The position numbers and the translations under genes were made by a program. Shown here in pieces: positions 9,670-19,025 of a stretch of 64,000 bases of DNA. The notes beneath the pieces were generated by a model, which worked only from the letters and a program-made list of their open reading frames with translations, was not told the DNA's origin and made no database searches. Position 1 is the stretch's first letter. Each line of letters starts with the position of its first letter. Source of the DNA: Gillisia marina (GTDB lineage: Bacteria > Bacteroidota > Bacteroidia > Flavobacteriales > Flavobacteriaceae). The stretch lies in the NCBI RefSeq assembly GCF_000258765.1, contig NZ_AJLT01000002.1, forward strand, positions 1 to 64,000, read 5' to 3'.

Positions 9670-9869
9670 TATAAAATTGTGGCTGTCTAGAATTTATAGT
9701 TTGAAGAAAATGAAAGAGCATTAAGAGGTTATTTATAATTATAGGGTATTGATTTCTAACATTTATCCTTCCTTAATTTCTTAAAAACTCTTACAAAGTA
9801 CCGAACATATAATTTTAGGCAGCTTTTTTAAAGCTACTAATCGATTACAAATCTTCAATTTTTCGCTGA

Positions 9870-10751
9870 TTAATCTTCGGTTTTTAAACTGTCGTAATAC
9901 GTTCCTCGAATTTTTGGTCCGTTGATGAAAGCTTTTTCTGCAGCAGCATCTGTAATATATTCTGATGTTAAATTTTCATCGGCTACGATTTCTTCTTTGC
10001 TACTTCCTGCTTTCATCGCTGACATTACATTTCTTTTTATTCCTTCTAGCATATTCAAGTACTTTTTGTAATCTGAATACGTAGCTAAAGGCCCATGCCC
10101 CGGAATAATTTTAGTGTTTTCGTTGATAAGCATCAAACCTGTTTTTGCCGCTTCGATATCTCCATCTACACTACCTCCACTTTTAAGATCTATATATGGA
10201 AACATACCGTTAAAAAAAGTATCACCGGTATGCAGCACATTGCTTTTTGGAAAAAAAATCAGAGCATCCCCATCTGTATGCGCGTTATGTACATGAACCG
10301 CCATAATATCCTCTCCATTTAAGTGCAATTGCAACTTACTATCAAAAGTAACTACCGGAAGCCCGGTTCCTTCTGGGTTTTTTTCGTTTTCTTTTAATCG
10401 CTTACGAACATTTTCGTGAGCAAGCAGTAAAGTTCCCTCTTTTTCGAAATTGCTATTCCCGCCGGTATGATCTCCGTGATAATGCGTATTGATCAAAAAT
10501 TTTATTGGCTGGTCACTAATAGTTTTTATAGCCTCGATAATTTTAGGAGTTAGAGGCGCAAATTGGTCATCTATCATAAAAACACCGTCGTCTCCAACAG
10601 AAACTCCAATGTTCCCACCTCTTCCCATGAGCATATAAACATTTTCGTTTACAGGAATTACTTCAATTTTAACCTCGCTCATATCTTGAAAAGCAAATAG
10701 AGATGTTGAAGCGAATAAACTTAATACGAATAGAAAACTGGACTTTATCAT
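9870..10751 (-). CDS. Secreted metallo-beta-lactamase-fold hydrolase
   Basis: A 293-residue MBL-fold enzyme with a signal peptide (1 to about 21, ending STSLFA). The zinc ligands are visible: HYHGDH at 90-95, His158 in NAHTDGD, Asp177 in HTGDTF and His219 in PGHGP. The spacing fits quinoprotein-relay/SoxH or B3-like MBL hydrolases acting in the periplasm rather than a classical acquired carbapenemase. Its substrate is unknown. The gene stands alone between non-coding spacers. Confidence 0.85.
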   Translation of the reverse strand: MIKSSFLFVLSLFASTSLFAFQDMSEVKIEVIPVNENVYMLMGRGGNIGVSVGDDGVFMIDDQFAPLTPKIIEAIKTISDQPIKFLINTHYHGDHTGGNSNFEKEGTLLLAHENVRKRLKENEKNPEGTGLPVVTFDSKLQLHLNGEDIMAVHVHNAHTDGDALIFFPKSNVLHTGDTFFNGMFPYIDLKSGGSVDGDIEAAKTGLMLINENTKIIPGHGPLATYSDYKKYLNMLEGIKRNVMSAMKAGSSKEEIVADENLTSEYITDAAAEKAFINGPKIRGTYYDSLKTED

Positions 10752-10803
10752 GGTTTAATTTTTTTTCCTGTTTGTCCGTAAAGTATCCTAAATTGAAAAA
10801 GGA

Positions 10804-10895
10804 GGTCATTCTGTCCCGACGCTTCGGGAGTTTCAGAATCTCATCATATAAATATCTATATATTATTGAGACCCTGAAATAAATTCAGGGTGACG
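10804..10895. repeat. GTCA-family two-armed palindrome
   Basis: The left arm GTCATTCTGTCCCGACGCTT with CGGGA and AGAATCTCA is followed by an AT-rich spacer and the right arm GAGACCCTGAAATAAATTCA with GGGTGACG. The arms belong to different subtypes but share the GTCA...TGAC ends. It lies in the 222-bp gap between two minus-strand genes. Confidence 0.8.
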
Positions 10896-10973
10896 AAAGT
10901 ACTATTAGGACAACAATCGGATATTGATATTTTTTTGTTCTTTAATTACAATTTAGGGAAAATCTACTCGTAA

Positions 10974-11876
10974 TCAAGATTTTAAATTATTAAGAAATTG
11001 AAAAATACTTTCAAAATATAATTCCGGCTGCTCTATCCAGCCATAATGTGCACTTTTATCTAATATCACTAAAGTAGAATTACTGAATAATTTATGTATT
11101 TTTTCAGCTAATTCTATCGGAATTATATCATGAGCTCCCTGAATTATTAATACAGGTTTGGTGTAATTCTTTAAAGCCGGCTTGCAGTCGAAATTAATAG
11201 CTTGCATATTTCTATGCACCAATCCGTTAATTTCCATGTTCCCTTGAGTTAGTCGCTTTGCAACCGTTGACACATATTCTTTTTTGTATAAATAGGCAGG
11301 AGCAAGATATTTACCTCTTTGGAGTTTGGCTACATAAGAAGTGTCTCAACGAGCTATTTTTCTATTCCAATAATTTAAAGAATCTCGGTTCTCATCACTC
11401 AATCGGGCTGTAATATTTAATGTTGAAAAAAGCTCCAGATCTATTCCCCCAGAAGAAGAAAGAATAAGTCCTTTTGTGTATTCCGGATAGTTAGCAGCAT
11501 AATGAGAAGCCAACATGCCACCAAAAGAATGTCCTAAAATCACCCAGTTGTCTATTTTTAGAAATTCGCGAATTGTCTCAATATCCTCAAGCATTTTATC
11601 CATAGTCATAGTGGATGCATCGATATTTTCCATTTTAGACTCTCCGGTTCCACGCTGATCGTAAATTATAGCCAGATTGTTCTTTCCAAGTTTTTCTGCT
11701 AACGGACGAAAACCCTCGCTACTCATTCCCGGACCACCATTTATTATGAGAATTGGTTCTCCTGCCCCATAAGTGGTTAAATGAATGATGTTTTCACCAT
11801 CTTGTATGTAATGTTCTTCTTGAGCCAGCAAGCCGCTAGAGATTAAAAGGCTAAGTAATACTATAAGAATTCTCAT
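10974..11876 (-). pseudogene. Secreted alpha/beta hydrolase (proline iminopeptidase-like), interrupted by an in-frame stop
   Basis: Read from the ATG at 11876, the gene encodes about 300 residues with one in-frame TGA at 11346-11348 (after NYWNRKIAR). Both halves are in the same frame. It has a signal peptide (MRILIVLLSLLISSGLLAQ), an oxyanion region GGPGMSSEGF, the nucleophile elbow GHSFGG, and in the second half the acid in IIQGAHDIIP and the His in DKSAHYGW, so the triad is complete. The fold matches proline iminopeptidase-like alpha/beta hydrolases. Its start overlaps the stop of the upstream thioesterase gene (ATGA, 11873-11876), so the two are translationally coupled. It is either a young pseudogene or a base-call error. 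Confidence 0.78.
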
Positions 11877-12331
11877 TTTTCTGTTTTTTCTGTGGAAGAA
11901 ATTTTTATTTGAATAAGCGTTGCCTGCGATGCAGCACATAATTTTTCTACGCCATCTTTCACTGCGAAAACATCGGCTCTACAAATAGTAAGAGTTCTTC
12001 CAGATTTTAAGACATTGGCTTTTGCAACAAGTTTTTCTCCCACTCCTGGAGACATTAAGTTCAACTTAAATTCTACTGCAAGGACAGCAGCATCTTCTTC
12101 CATTAGTGAAAAAGCTGCATATCCCGTAGCGTTATCTGCCAGTGTACTGATAATACCTGCGTGAAAAAAGCCGTTTTGCTGGGTGAGTTCCTCTTTATAA
12201 GGCAAATGAATTTCGCAAAAACCAGGTTTCACCTCAACTAATGTCGCCCCAATAAAATCCATGAATTTTTGAGCATTGAAGCTGTCTGTTACTTTTTGTT
12301 TGTAGTTCGCTGTTTTGGGTTTAAATTCCAT
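11873..12331 (-). CDS. PaaI-family hotdog-fold thioesterase
   Basis: A 152-residue hotdog-fold protein of the PaaI/YdiI thioesterase group. The signature is QQNGFFHAGIISTLADNATGYAAF, containing the conserved HxGxxxTLxD helix, with AVEFKLNLMSPG following. Members hydrolyse aromatic or fatty acyl-CoA thioesters in the cytoplasm. The stop codon overlaps the start of the next gene (ATGA), a hydrolase, indicating an operon. Confidence 0.88.
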   Translation of the reverse strand: MEFKPKTANYKQKVTDSFNAQKFMDFIGATLVEVKPGFCEIHLPYKEELTQQNGFFHAGIISTLADNATGYAAFSLMEEDAAVLAVEFKLNLMSPGVGEKLVAKANVLKSGRTLTICRADVFAVKDGVEKLCAASQATLIQIKISSTEKTEK

Positions 12332-12395
12332 TTTTCAGAATTAAATAAAAAAAATTGTGTATCCGTTGTGCGTCCTGTAAGACACTTGAACTTCT

Positions 12396-12478
12396 CGTCA
12401 CCCTGTCCCGATGTTTTCGGGATTGAGTCAGGGTCTTTTTTAAGCTTATTAAGATGCTGAAACAAGTTCAGCATGACG
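12396..12478. repeat. GTCA-family two-armed palindrome
   Basis: It begins CGTCACCCTGTCCCGATG...CGGGATTGAGTCAGGGTC, has a short AT spacer, and ends GATGCTGAAACAAGTTCAGC with ATGACG. The ends form a perfect CGTCA/TGACG pair. It lies just past the stop of the DPP-IV-like gene's upstream neighbour, between two minus-strand genes. Confidence 0.85.
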
Positions 12479-12494
12479 ATAATACTTAATATTG

Positions 12495-14672
12495 CTAGTT
12501 GGCACTAAAATCAAATTCCTTTGGCGGGGTTGCGCCCATTAAATGAGTGACAAAATAATCCCATCGCTTGCGCATCATATAATCACTGTCTTCCCCAAAC
12601 CCATGTCTGGCATTCGGAAAAATTACCAAATCGAAATCCTTATTAGCCTTTACCAAAGCATCTACCACTAAATAAGTGTTGTAAGGTGGTACATTGTCGT
12701 CCATCCCACCATGTGCGAACATTAGTTTCCCTTGTAAGTTCTTAGCCAAAATAGCATTCGCCTGATTATCGTAATTCGATTTTCCTTCAGCATCTACCTT
12801 CATTAGTCCTATATACCGCTCTCCCCAATCATCTTCATAATTTCGACTATCATGATTCCCAGATTCAGAAATACCCACTTTATAGAATTCCGGATATTTA
12901 AACATCGCTGCAGCGGTAGCAAATCCTCCTCCGGAGTGACCCCAAATTCCAACGCGATCTAGATCTAAATATCCATATTTTTCAGCCAATTGCTTAATTC
13001 CAGACATTTGATCTTTTAAAGTATTGTCGGCCATATTTCCATAGCATGCATCATGAAAAGCTTTGGATCTTCCAGGATTACAAGACCCGTCTATCACTAC
13101 AACGATAAATCCTAATTCTGCCAATGCTTGATGATCTCTTCGAGCCGGAGCAAAAGACCTGCTCCCTACTCCACCACCTTGAGGACCCGGATAGATATAA
13201 TTTACCACGGGATATTTCTTGGTTTCATCCAAATTGGATGGCGTAAACATCAAGCCATATAGATCCCATTTTTCGTTGCCGGATTTCACTTTTACATTTA
13301 TTGGTGCTTTCCATCCAGATTCTTCTAGTTTAGAAATATCGGTTTTTTCCAGTTCTGTAATTAGTTTACCATTTATATTTCTAAGTAAAGTAACCTGTGG
13401 CGTGTCCGGTTTAGAAAATGTATCTACGAAATATGTTGCATCTGGAGATAAGGAAATGCTATGATTGCCATCTTCAGGAGTTAAAAGCTTTAGATTCTTA
13501 CCCGAGAAATTGATGCTGTAAAAATGACTGTAATAGGGATCACGGCCCTTCTCTTTCCCATTTGCTAGGAAGAATAATTTTCGTTTTTTCTCGTCTACTT
13601 TCAGCAATTGAGTAACCACAAAATCTCCCTTTGTGATCTGATTCTGTAGCTCTCCTGATTTTAAATCGTATAAATACAAATGTCCCCAATTGTCTCTTTC
13701 AGAATACCAGATAATTTCCTCAGATTTTGGTAAAAATCGCCAGTTGATGCTGCCTTGTCCAGATTCGTATTGAGTTGCTACTTCTTCAGAAAAAACCTTT
13801 TTCACCGTTCCGGTATTAGCATCGGCAATTCGTAAGTCTGCTTTTTTATGATCTCTGGAAGTAGAAACAAAAACCAATTTACTGGCATCATTATTCCACT
13901 GATTATCGTCGAAACTGCCATCGCAAGAAATATCGTCGCATAAAGTTCCTCTTCTGGGATCCGGAGGTAATTGCAGTCTGATTACTTTTGGAATAGCTAC
14001 TTCAATAATCACTTTATGAATACGAATAATATCCTCGTCTTCAGGCAATGGATATTTCCAACTCTGCAGTTTTGGCGCTCCCACATTGGTAGAAACCAAA
14101 TACATGTCGCTCACATGCCGCTGATCTTGCTGATAGGTAGCGATCTTTTTAGAATCTGGCGACCATAATAAAATTGGTTTTTCGCTCTTTCTCCAACCCG
14201 CATTATCTGTTGCATATCCAAAATTCTCGATGCCGTCTTTAGTAAGTTGCACCTCTTCTCCGGATTTCAAATCACGCACCCAAAGATTCCAATCTTTAAT
14301 AAAAGCGGCTTTCTGGCCATCTGGAGAAGCAACTTCTTTTCGAGTATTTACTTTAATTAGAGAAGAGTCTTGGGAGGTAGTTCCCATTAATTCCCCTCTA
14401 TTTTCAAAAGTTGTTTTCTTGCCAGACTTTGGGTCTACAGATACAAAGCTCATTTTACCTGCATTATAAAGCTGGTAATACAAATTCCCGTTTCCCAACC
14501 AATCAGATTGAAGAACCATATTCCCAATTAAAGGATAAACATTGGAGGGCAAGAATTTCGCAGCTGCCTTATAATCTGCTGTAGTAAGTATTTTTTGATC
14601 GCTCTGTTGAGCAATTGAAGCACTACAAATAAATAAGAATACAAACAGCGCATACAGGTTTCTAAATGTCAT
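12495..14672 (-). CDS. Secreted S9 prolyl peptidase (dipeptidyl peptidase IV-like)
   Basis: A 725-residue secreted serine peptidase. A signal peptide (1 to about 22, SASIAQ) leads into an eight-bladed beta-propeller (about 40-455, DPP-IV N-terminal type) and a C-terminal alpha/beta-hydrolase domain. The catalytic triad is visible: Ser580 in GIWGHSGGG, Asp658 in HGGMDDNVPP and His690 in NARHGFGE. Such enzymes release Xaa-Pro dipeptides in the periplasm. The gene is intact and of normal family length. No operon partner is evident. Confidence 0.92.
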   Translation of the reverse strand: MTFRNLYALFVFLFICSASIAQQSDQKILTTADYKAAAKFLPSNVYPLIGNMVLQSDWLGNGNLYYQLYNAGKMSFVSVDPKSGKKTTFENRGELMGTTSQDSSLIKVNTRKEVASPDGQKAAFIKDWNLWVRDLKSGEEVQLTKDGIENFGYATDNAGWRKSEKPILLWSPDSKKIATYQQDQRHVSDMYLVSTNVGAPKLQSWKYPLPEDEDIIRIHKVIIEVAIPKVIRLQLPPDPRRGTLCDDISCDGSFDDNQWNNDASKLVFVSTSRDHKKADLRIADANTGTVKKVFSEEVATQYESGQGSINWRFLPKSEEIIWYSERDNWGHLYLYDLKSGELQNQITKGDFVVTQLLKVDEKKRKLFFLANGKEKGRDPYYSHFYSINFSGKNLKLLTPEDGNHSISLSPDATYFVDTFSKPDTPQVTLLRNINGKLITELEKTDISKLEESGWKAPINVKVKSGNEKWDLYGLMFTPSNLDETKKYPVVNYIYPGPQGGGVGSRSFAPARRDHQALAELGFIVVVIDGSCNPGRSKAFHDACYGNMADNTLKDQMSGIKQLAEKYGYLDLDRVGIWGHSGGGFATAAAMFKYPEFYKVGISESGNHDSRNYEDDWGERYIGLMKVDAEGKSNYDNQANAILAKNLQGKLMFAHGGMDDNVPPYNTYLVVDALVKANKDFDLVIFPNARHGFGEDSDYMMRKRWDYFVTHLMGATPPKEFDFSAN

Positions 14673-14700
14673 ATTTTAATTTTTTTTTTGAAATTATAAA

Positions 14701-15489
14701 TTATTCTATAAATAGCTCACCAATTAGGTAAGTTCTCGCGTTTCCTCTAATTAATACCCGCTCACCAAGATCCTCGCAGTCCAAAATTCCTTTTCTTTCT
14801 GAAAGTTGAATCGCGCTTAATTTTGTTTTTTGAAGTTTTTCGCTCCAGTACGGAATTAGCGTGCAATGCGCCGAGCCAGTTACAGGATCTTCTAAAATGG
14901 AGGCTTGAGGTGTAAAGAATCTTGAAACAAAATCCACTTTAGAACCTTTTGCAGTTACAATTACTCCTCCGGTTCCCAGATTGATCTTATCGAAATAAGT
15001 ACGATCTATTTTCAGGTTTTTAATCTCCTCTTCAGTATCATAAACCAGCATAAAATCCCGGTCTTTATACACCTTTTTTGGCTGAAGGCTTAAAGCCTGC
15101 ATTATTTCTTCAGGTAATTCTGAAAGCTTAGGTTTTCGAGATGGAAAATTCAGCGTATATCCTTCAGCATTTACATGAACACTAAGCGGTCCAGATAAAG
15201 TTTCAAATTTGATCTCTGAAGAAGTATAGTTCAAATGTTTGGAAATAACATGTGCGGTTGCTAAAGTTGCATGCCCGCAAAGATCCATTTCTACTTCAGG
15301 AGTAAACCATCTTAAGTGATAAGTATCTTTTTCTTTGATAAAAAAAGCGGTCTCAGCTACCGCATTTTCTTTGGTGATATTCAGAAGTACCTCATCGGGC
15401 AACCATTCTTCCAACGGTAAAACACAAGCTGGGTTTCCGGAAAAAATAGCATCTGTAAAAGCATCTATTTGATATATTTTTAGCTTCAT
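14701..15489 (-). CDS. PhzF-family isomerase
   Basis: About 262 residues, PhzF/diaminopimelate-epimerase-like fold in two halves. The catalytic Glu is in AVAETAFF (Glu46), with the conserved blocks YQIDAFTDAIFSGNPACV, LCGHATLATAHV and DPVTGSAHC. The reaction in most members is unknown. I chose the ATG at 15489 (MKLKIYQIDAF); a GTG at 15501, abutting the stop of the upstream gene, would add four residues. It is probably co-transcribed with the pentapeptide protein. Confidence 0.9.
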   Translation of the reverse strand: MKLKIYQIDAFTDAIFSGNPACVLPLEEWLPDEVLLNITKENAVAETAFFIKEKDTYHLRWFTPEVEMDLCGHATLATAHVISKHLNYTSSEIKFETLSGPLSVHVNAEGYTLNFPSRKPKLSELPEEIMQALSLQPKKVYKDRDFMLVYDTEEEIKNLKIDRTYFDKINLGTGGVIVTAKGSKVDFVSRFFTPQASILEDPVTGSAHCTLIPYWSEKLQKTKLSAIQLSERKGILDCEDLGERVLIRGNARTYLIGELFIE

Positions 15490-15501
15490 TTTTTGATGCA
15501 C

Positions 15502-16077
15502 TTATTTCCCTATTATAATTTTATGCTTTTCTAAAAGTCCAGCCACACCTTTCAATGAAAATTTGGCACCCTTCATTTTATTGTTTTCAGGATCTATAGA
15601 ATAATTTGAGGCCGTTCTAAAATCACATTTTTCGAGGACAGATCTTTCAAAGATCGTATTTTGAAGATCGCAATTTTCAAATTTTACTCCAGATAAATTT
15701 GCTTCTGTAAAATCTACTTCTTTCAATTTTGAATTCATCACATAGAAATTATTCAATTTCATCTTGTAGAAAGAAGTGTGGTTTAACTGGCAATTTTCTA
15801 AACTAATTTCAAATCCAAAAGGATCGCATTTATCAAAATGAAGTCCGAACATCTTAAAGTTTTCAAACTTCACCTCTTGAAATGAGGTGCCGGAAATGTT
15901 TGCGGAACTAAGATTGCAGTCTTTAAAATTGCATTCTGCAAATCGAACATTAGAAATATCCGAATTGGAAAAGTCACAGTCCTCAAAAGTGCACAATTCA
16001 TAATCGCCTTTAGGTAGTTTTTCTTTTCTAAAATTTACTTTTTTGAAATTTTGTTCTTCTATAAAGGAATCCGCCAT
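15502..16077 (-). CDS. Pentapeptide-repeat protein
   Basis: A 191-residue protein dominated by pentapeptide repeats of the A(D/N)Lxx type: CTFEDCDFSNSDISNVRFAE and later DFTEANLSGVKFENCDLQNT. Such repeats fold into a right-handed quadrilateral beta-helix. Some members (Qnr, MfpA) mimic DNA and protect gyrase, but sequence alone does not show that here. No signal peptide is seen, so it is likely cytoplasmic. It directly precedes the phzF-like gene. Confidence 0.88.
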   Translation of the reverse strand: MADSFIEEQNFKKVNFRKEKLPKGDYELCTFEDCDFSNSDISNVRFAECNFKDCNLSSANISGTSFQEVKFENFKMFGLHFDKCDPFGFEISLENCQLNHTSFYKMKLNNFYVMNSKLKEVDFTEANLSGVKFENCDLQNTIFERSVLEKCDFRTASNYSIDPENNKMKGAKFSLKGVAGLLEKHKIIIGK

Positions 16078-16409
16078 TGAACTATTTGATATATTTATAA
16101 ATCTTTAAAGTTCTAAGATAAAAAAGATATTGGTTGTTTGCAGAATAAGAGTATTTGAAAGTTTGGCCTTGATTAATAAAAAATCTCTTAAAACCGACTA
16201 ACCTCGAGGCAGAGCTATAGAGGTGTTTTGCCAATTTCTTTTTGAGCTCTAGGCCAAAAACAAAATTTTGTGTTTTACCTCACCCGGAACTGCGAAAAAG
16301 TAGTTCCGCCCCCTTCCAAGGAGAGGTGAGGTGGAAACTCCGAGGCAGAGGCGTTGGGGAATTATTTAGATTAAACCTCATGAGGGATTAAATTAACCAT
16401 TCATCCACA
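16078..16409. other. Repeat-rich 332-bp intergenic region
   Basis: No gene is supported here. It holds two repeat types: a CCTCGAGGCAGAG block (about 16201-16260 and again 16340-16395, ending CCTCATGAGGGATTAAA) that also recurs near 27.1 and 56.5 kb, and between them a nested palindrome at 16277-16332. The divergent promoters of the pentapeptide gene and the decarboxylase must also lie here. Confidence 0.6.
16277..16332. repeat. Nested palindrome related to the DUF559 element end
   Basis: The outer arms ACCTCACC (16277-16284) and GGTGAGGT (16325-16332) enclose an inner hairpin GGAACT...AGTTCC. Read on the minus strand, its outline (CTCC...GGAAGG, GGCGG, TTCG, GGGTGAGGTAAAAC) resembles the left end of the DUF559-carrying unit at 28317-28390. 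No nuclease gene accompanies this copy. Confidence 0.6.
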
Positions 16410-17850
16410 ATGATTAAAAAAATTAAAGAATTAGAGAAAATATCACGGCTTTTGGATTCAGGACAGAGCCAAAGAGATAAATGGAATGCAGAGGTTTTAG
16501 ACTACTCCAACAAATTTATTAATAAACTGAACACTTCCAAAGCCTATTATGCTTCAGAAGAAAATGGGAAAGATATTTACGATCTGGATATTACAGAACA
16601 GCCAACAAAATTATCCACACTGTTAGAAAGCACCTCTAAAAATATTGATCAAGTGGGTATAAACCCTGCTTCGGGAGGCCATATGGGATATATTCCAGGC
16701 GGGGGTTTGTATCCTTCTGCTCTGGGAGATTATATTGCCGCTGTTAATAATAGGTATGCAGGCGTATTTTTTGCTGCTCCAGGAGCAGTTCGCTTAGAGA
16801 ACATGCTAATTAGATGGATGTGCAAGTTAATGGGATACCCGGAAACCTCAACAGGGAATTTAACTTCGGGAGGATCTATTGCCAACTTAGTTGCTATTGT
16901 AACGGCCAGAGAATCCCATAATCTCAAAGCACGGGATTTTGATAAAGCTGTGATCTATCTTTCAGAACAAGCACACCATTCTATTCAGAAAGCTATCCGA
17001 ATTGCAGGATTATCTGAAGCACATATAAGATATATTCCTTTAGATGCCGGGTTAAGGCTTTCAGTAAATGAATTGGAAAAAGCGATTACCGAGGATAAAG
17101 AGAACGACTTAATCCCATTCTTTATCAATGCCTCCTTCGGAACAACCAATACCGGGGCAATCGATCCTGTAGCCCCGATTGCTGCCATTGCAAAAAAACA
17201 TAAGCTTTGGTTTCATGTAGATGCAGCTTATGGCGGATTCTTCAAATTAGTTTCTGAAATGAGTTCGAAATTTGAAGGGATAGAAAAAGCCGATTCAATT
17301 ACACTAGATCCTCATAAAACACTTTTTTTTACCTTTCGGAACTGGTACGATCCTTATGAAAGACAAGGAGAAACTCTTAAAAGCTTATCATTTCTTAGCA
17401 GATTATATGCAAGACACGCTTGAGGCCGATGAAGAAATTTCACCGGCAGATATTTCCCCGGAACTAACTAAGCACTTTCGAGGGATGAGAATGTGGTTAC
17501 CCTTAAAACTATATGGTTTAAAGCCCTTTCGAGCTTCCTTGGAGGAAAAATTATACCTAACTCGTTATCTCTATAATTCAATAAAGCAAATAAAGGGATT
17601 TGAAACAGGGCCAGAACCAGAGCTCTCTGTAACAATGTTTAGATATATTCCCACAAACGAAGATGCCAACTCCTTTAATAAAAAACTGATTCAAGCCATC
17701 CAAAAAGATGGAAGAATCTTCCTTTCTTCAACCACCGTAAATGGTATATTTTGGATACGAGTTGCAGTTGTAATATTTAGGACCCATTTGGAGCAAATGG
17801 ATCTGTTACTAAAGATCATTAAAGAAAACGTCGAGGAATTATCAAACTAA
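16410..17850 (+). CDS. PLP-dependent aromatic/glutamate-type amino acid decarboxylase (one frameshift)
   Basis: One gene of about 479 residues in two frames. The first 300 residues carry group II decarboxylase features: GHMGYIPGGGLYPSALGDYI, TSGGSIANL, HHSIQKA, HVDAAYGG and the PLP-binding lysine in ITLDPHKT. The frame is then lost in a T8 run (17323-17330); with seven Ts the text becomes LFLPFGTGTILMKDKEKL and continues to 17850. It decarboxylates an amino acid (aromatic, glutamate or diaminobutyrate; not resolvable here) in the cytoplasm. The frameshift falls directly after the catalytic lysine and is probably a base-call error, because the second half is perfectly conserved in form. Confidence 0.85.
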
Positions 17851-18103
17851 AAATAATAGTCAATCCTAACTAGATTAACCCATTGGAACTAGTTCTAAAC
17901 TTAAGAATTAATTGCCCCTAAAATAAGCTAAGCATTATTTAGTCGTCATTTTTCGAAATCCAAGCGCCTATATTGGAACCAATTTAAATGTCAAACATGG
18001 GGGATACTACTCCTATGATTCTAAACTACCAACCCCTAATTTTAATGCCATACGGGCTTGTTGAAAACCGATTAGAGTAAACATAAAATTAAACACAATT
18101 AAG

Positions 18104-18373
18104 ATGAGTAAAACGATTGTTGCACGACACAAAGTAGGAGATATTGAAACTTGGCTAAAAGGTCATGACGATAGGGTGTCTTTATTCGCTCCTGCCGTAT
18201 CCAGTTTTAAAACCTTTCAAGATACCGATGACCCAAAATCTGTAGTGGTGGTTTTTGAAGTTACCGATTTGGATAAATTGAAGTCCATTATTAACGACCC
18301 AAAAAACCAAGCTATAAAAGAAAAACACACGGTATTAGAGCCTATTAAAATGTCTATGCCGGTAGAAGCTTAG
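18104..18373 (+). CDS. Small ABM-like alpha/beta protein
   Basis: An 89-residue protein, KTIVARHKVGDIETWLKGHDD...SFKTFQDTDDP...VVVVFEVTDLDKLKSIINDP. The pattern (HxVxDxxxW near the N-terminus, then a strand and an (L/F)K helix) suggests a dimeric alpha-beta barrel fold like the two domains of the protein at 8965-9669. No catalytic residue is obvious. It is surrounded by about 250 bp upstream and 187 bp downstream of non-coding DNA in which I see no gene. Confidence 0.65.
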   Translation: MSKTIVARHKVGDIETWLKGHDDRVSLFAPAVSSFKTFQDTDDPKSVVVVFEVTDLDKLKSIINDPKNQAIKEKHTVLEPIKMSMPVEA

Positions 18374-18560
18374 AAAATGAACCGCTTACATACTTTTAAT
18401 ATTTTATAAGTAGTTGCTTTAATTGCGCTGCAAAAAAATCCTGTGAGCGCAAGATAGCTTGTGTTCGCTTGAGCGTTATTGCCATTTGTTTCTATTAAAA
18501 AATGAAGCTACTACTCTTTTTCCTATAATTATATTCAATATCTATTTGAAAAAATAGCAC

Positions 18561-18971
18561 ATGAAAGACACCAATAACCCATTTGAAAATTCAGAATTGA
18601 CCACTATTTTAACGGTATCTAACTTAGAAGATTCAAAAAGATTTTATGTTGACGTTCTTGGCGCAAAAATTTTCAGGGAATATGGTAATGACTCTATAGT
18701 ACTAGAATTTTTAAATAATTGGATTCTTTTAGTAACTGGAGGAGAACCTACTCCAGATAAACCGGAGGTGTTTTTTAAGCCACCATTAGATAAAAATATT
18801 GTTAGCCATTCCTTTACCATCCGTGTAAATGATTGTGAGAAAACTTACGCGTTGCTAAATAAGCGAGGAGCGGAATTCCTAACTCCTCCATTAAGACATG
18901 GGCAAGAGACGAGATGCTTTTTTAGAGATCCCGATGGACATTTATTTGAAATAAGTGAATATAGAGAATAA
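18561..18971 (+). CDS. VOC-family (glyoxalase/dioxygenase superfamily) protein
   Basis: A 136-residue vicinal-oxygen-chelate protein with two beta-alpha-beta-beta-beta units. It contains TTILTVSNLEDSKRFYVDVL, an internal ILLVTGG strand and the C-terminal CFFRDPDGHLFEISEY, whose Asp-Gly-His and Glu residues are usual metal-site positions. It could be a lyase, dioxygenase or drug-binding protein; its substrate is unknown. Confidence 0.85.
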   Translation: MKDTNNPFENSELTTILTVSNLEDSKRFYVDVLGAKIFREYGNDSIVLEFLNNWILLVTGGEPTPDKPEVFFKPPLDKNIVSHSFTIRVNDCEKTYALLNKRGAEFLTPPLRHGQETRCFFRDPDGHLFEISEYRE

Positions 18972-19025
18972 TCATAATTTCAAAATCAAGTTGTTTCTAT
19001 TGACAAGTGTCGCTTTTAAAAGATA

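Noticed and set aside
9870-10751. The MBL-fold enzyme as an acquired carbapenemase
   Set aside because: Its motifs fit general periplasmic MBL-fold hydrolases, and there is no cassette or mobile context.
10974-11876. TGA read as an amino acid (code change or selenocysteine)
   Set aside because: TGA serves as a normal stop for other genes here (for example the thioesterase at 11873-11875), and no SECIS-like context is seen.
12289-12474. A short minus-strand frame in the thioesterase/DPP-IV gap
   Set aside because: It is translated repeat sequence (GTCA palindrome) with no family resemblance.
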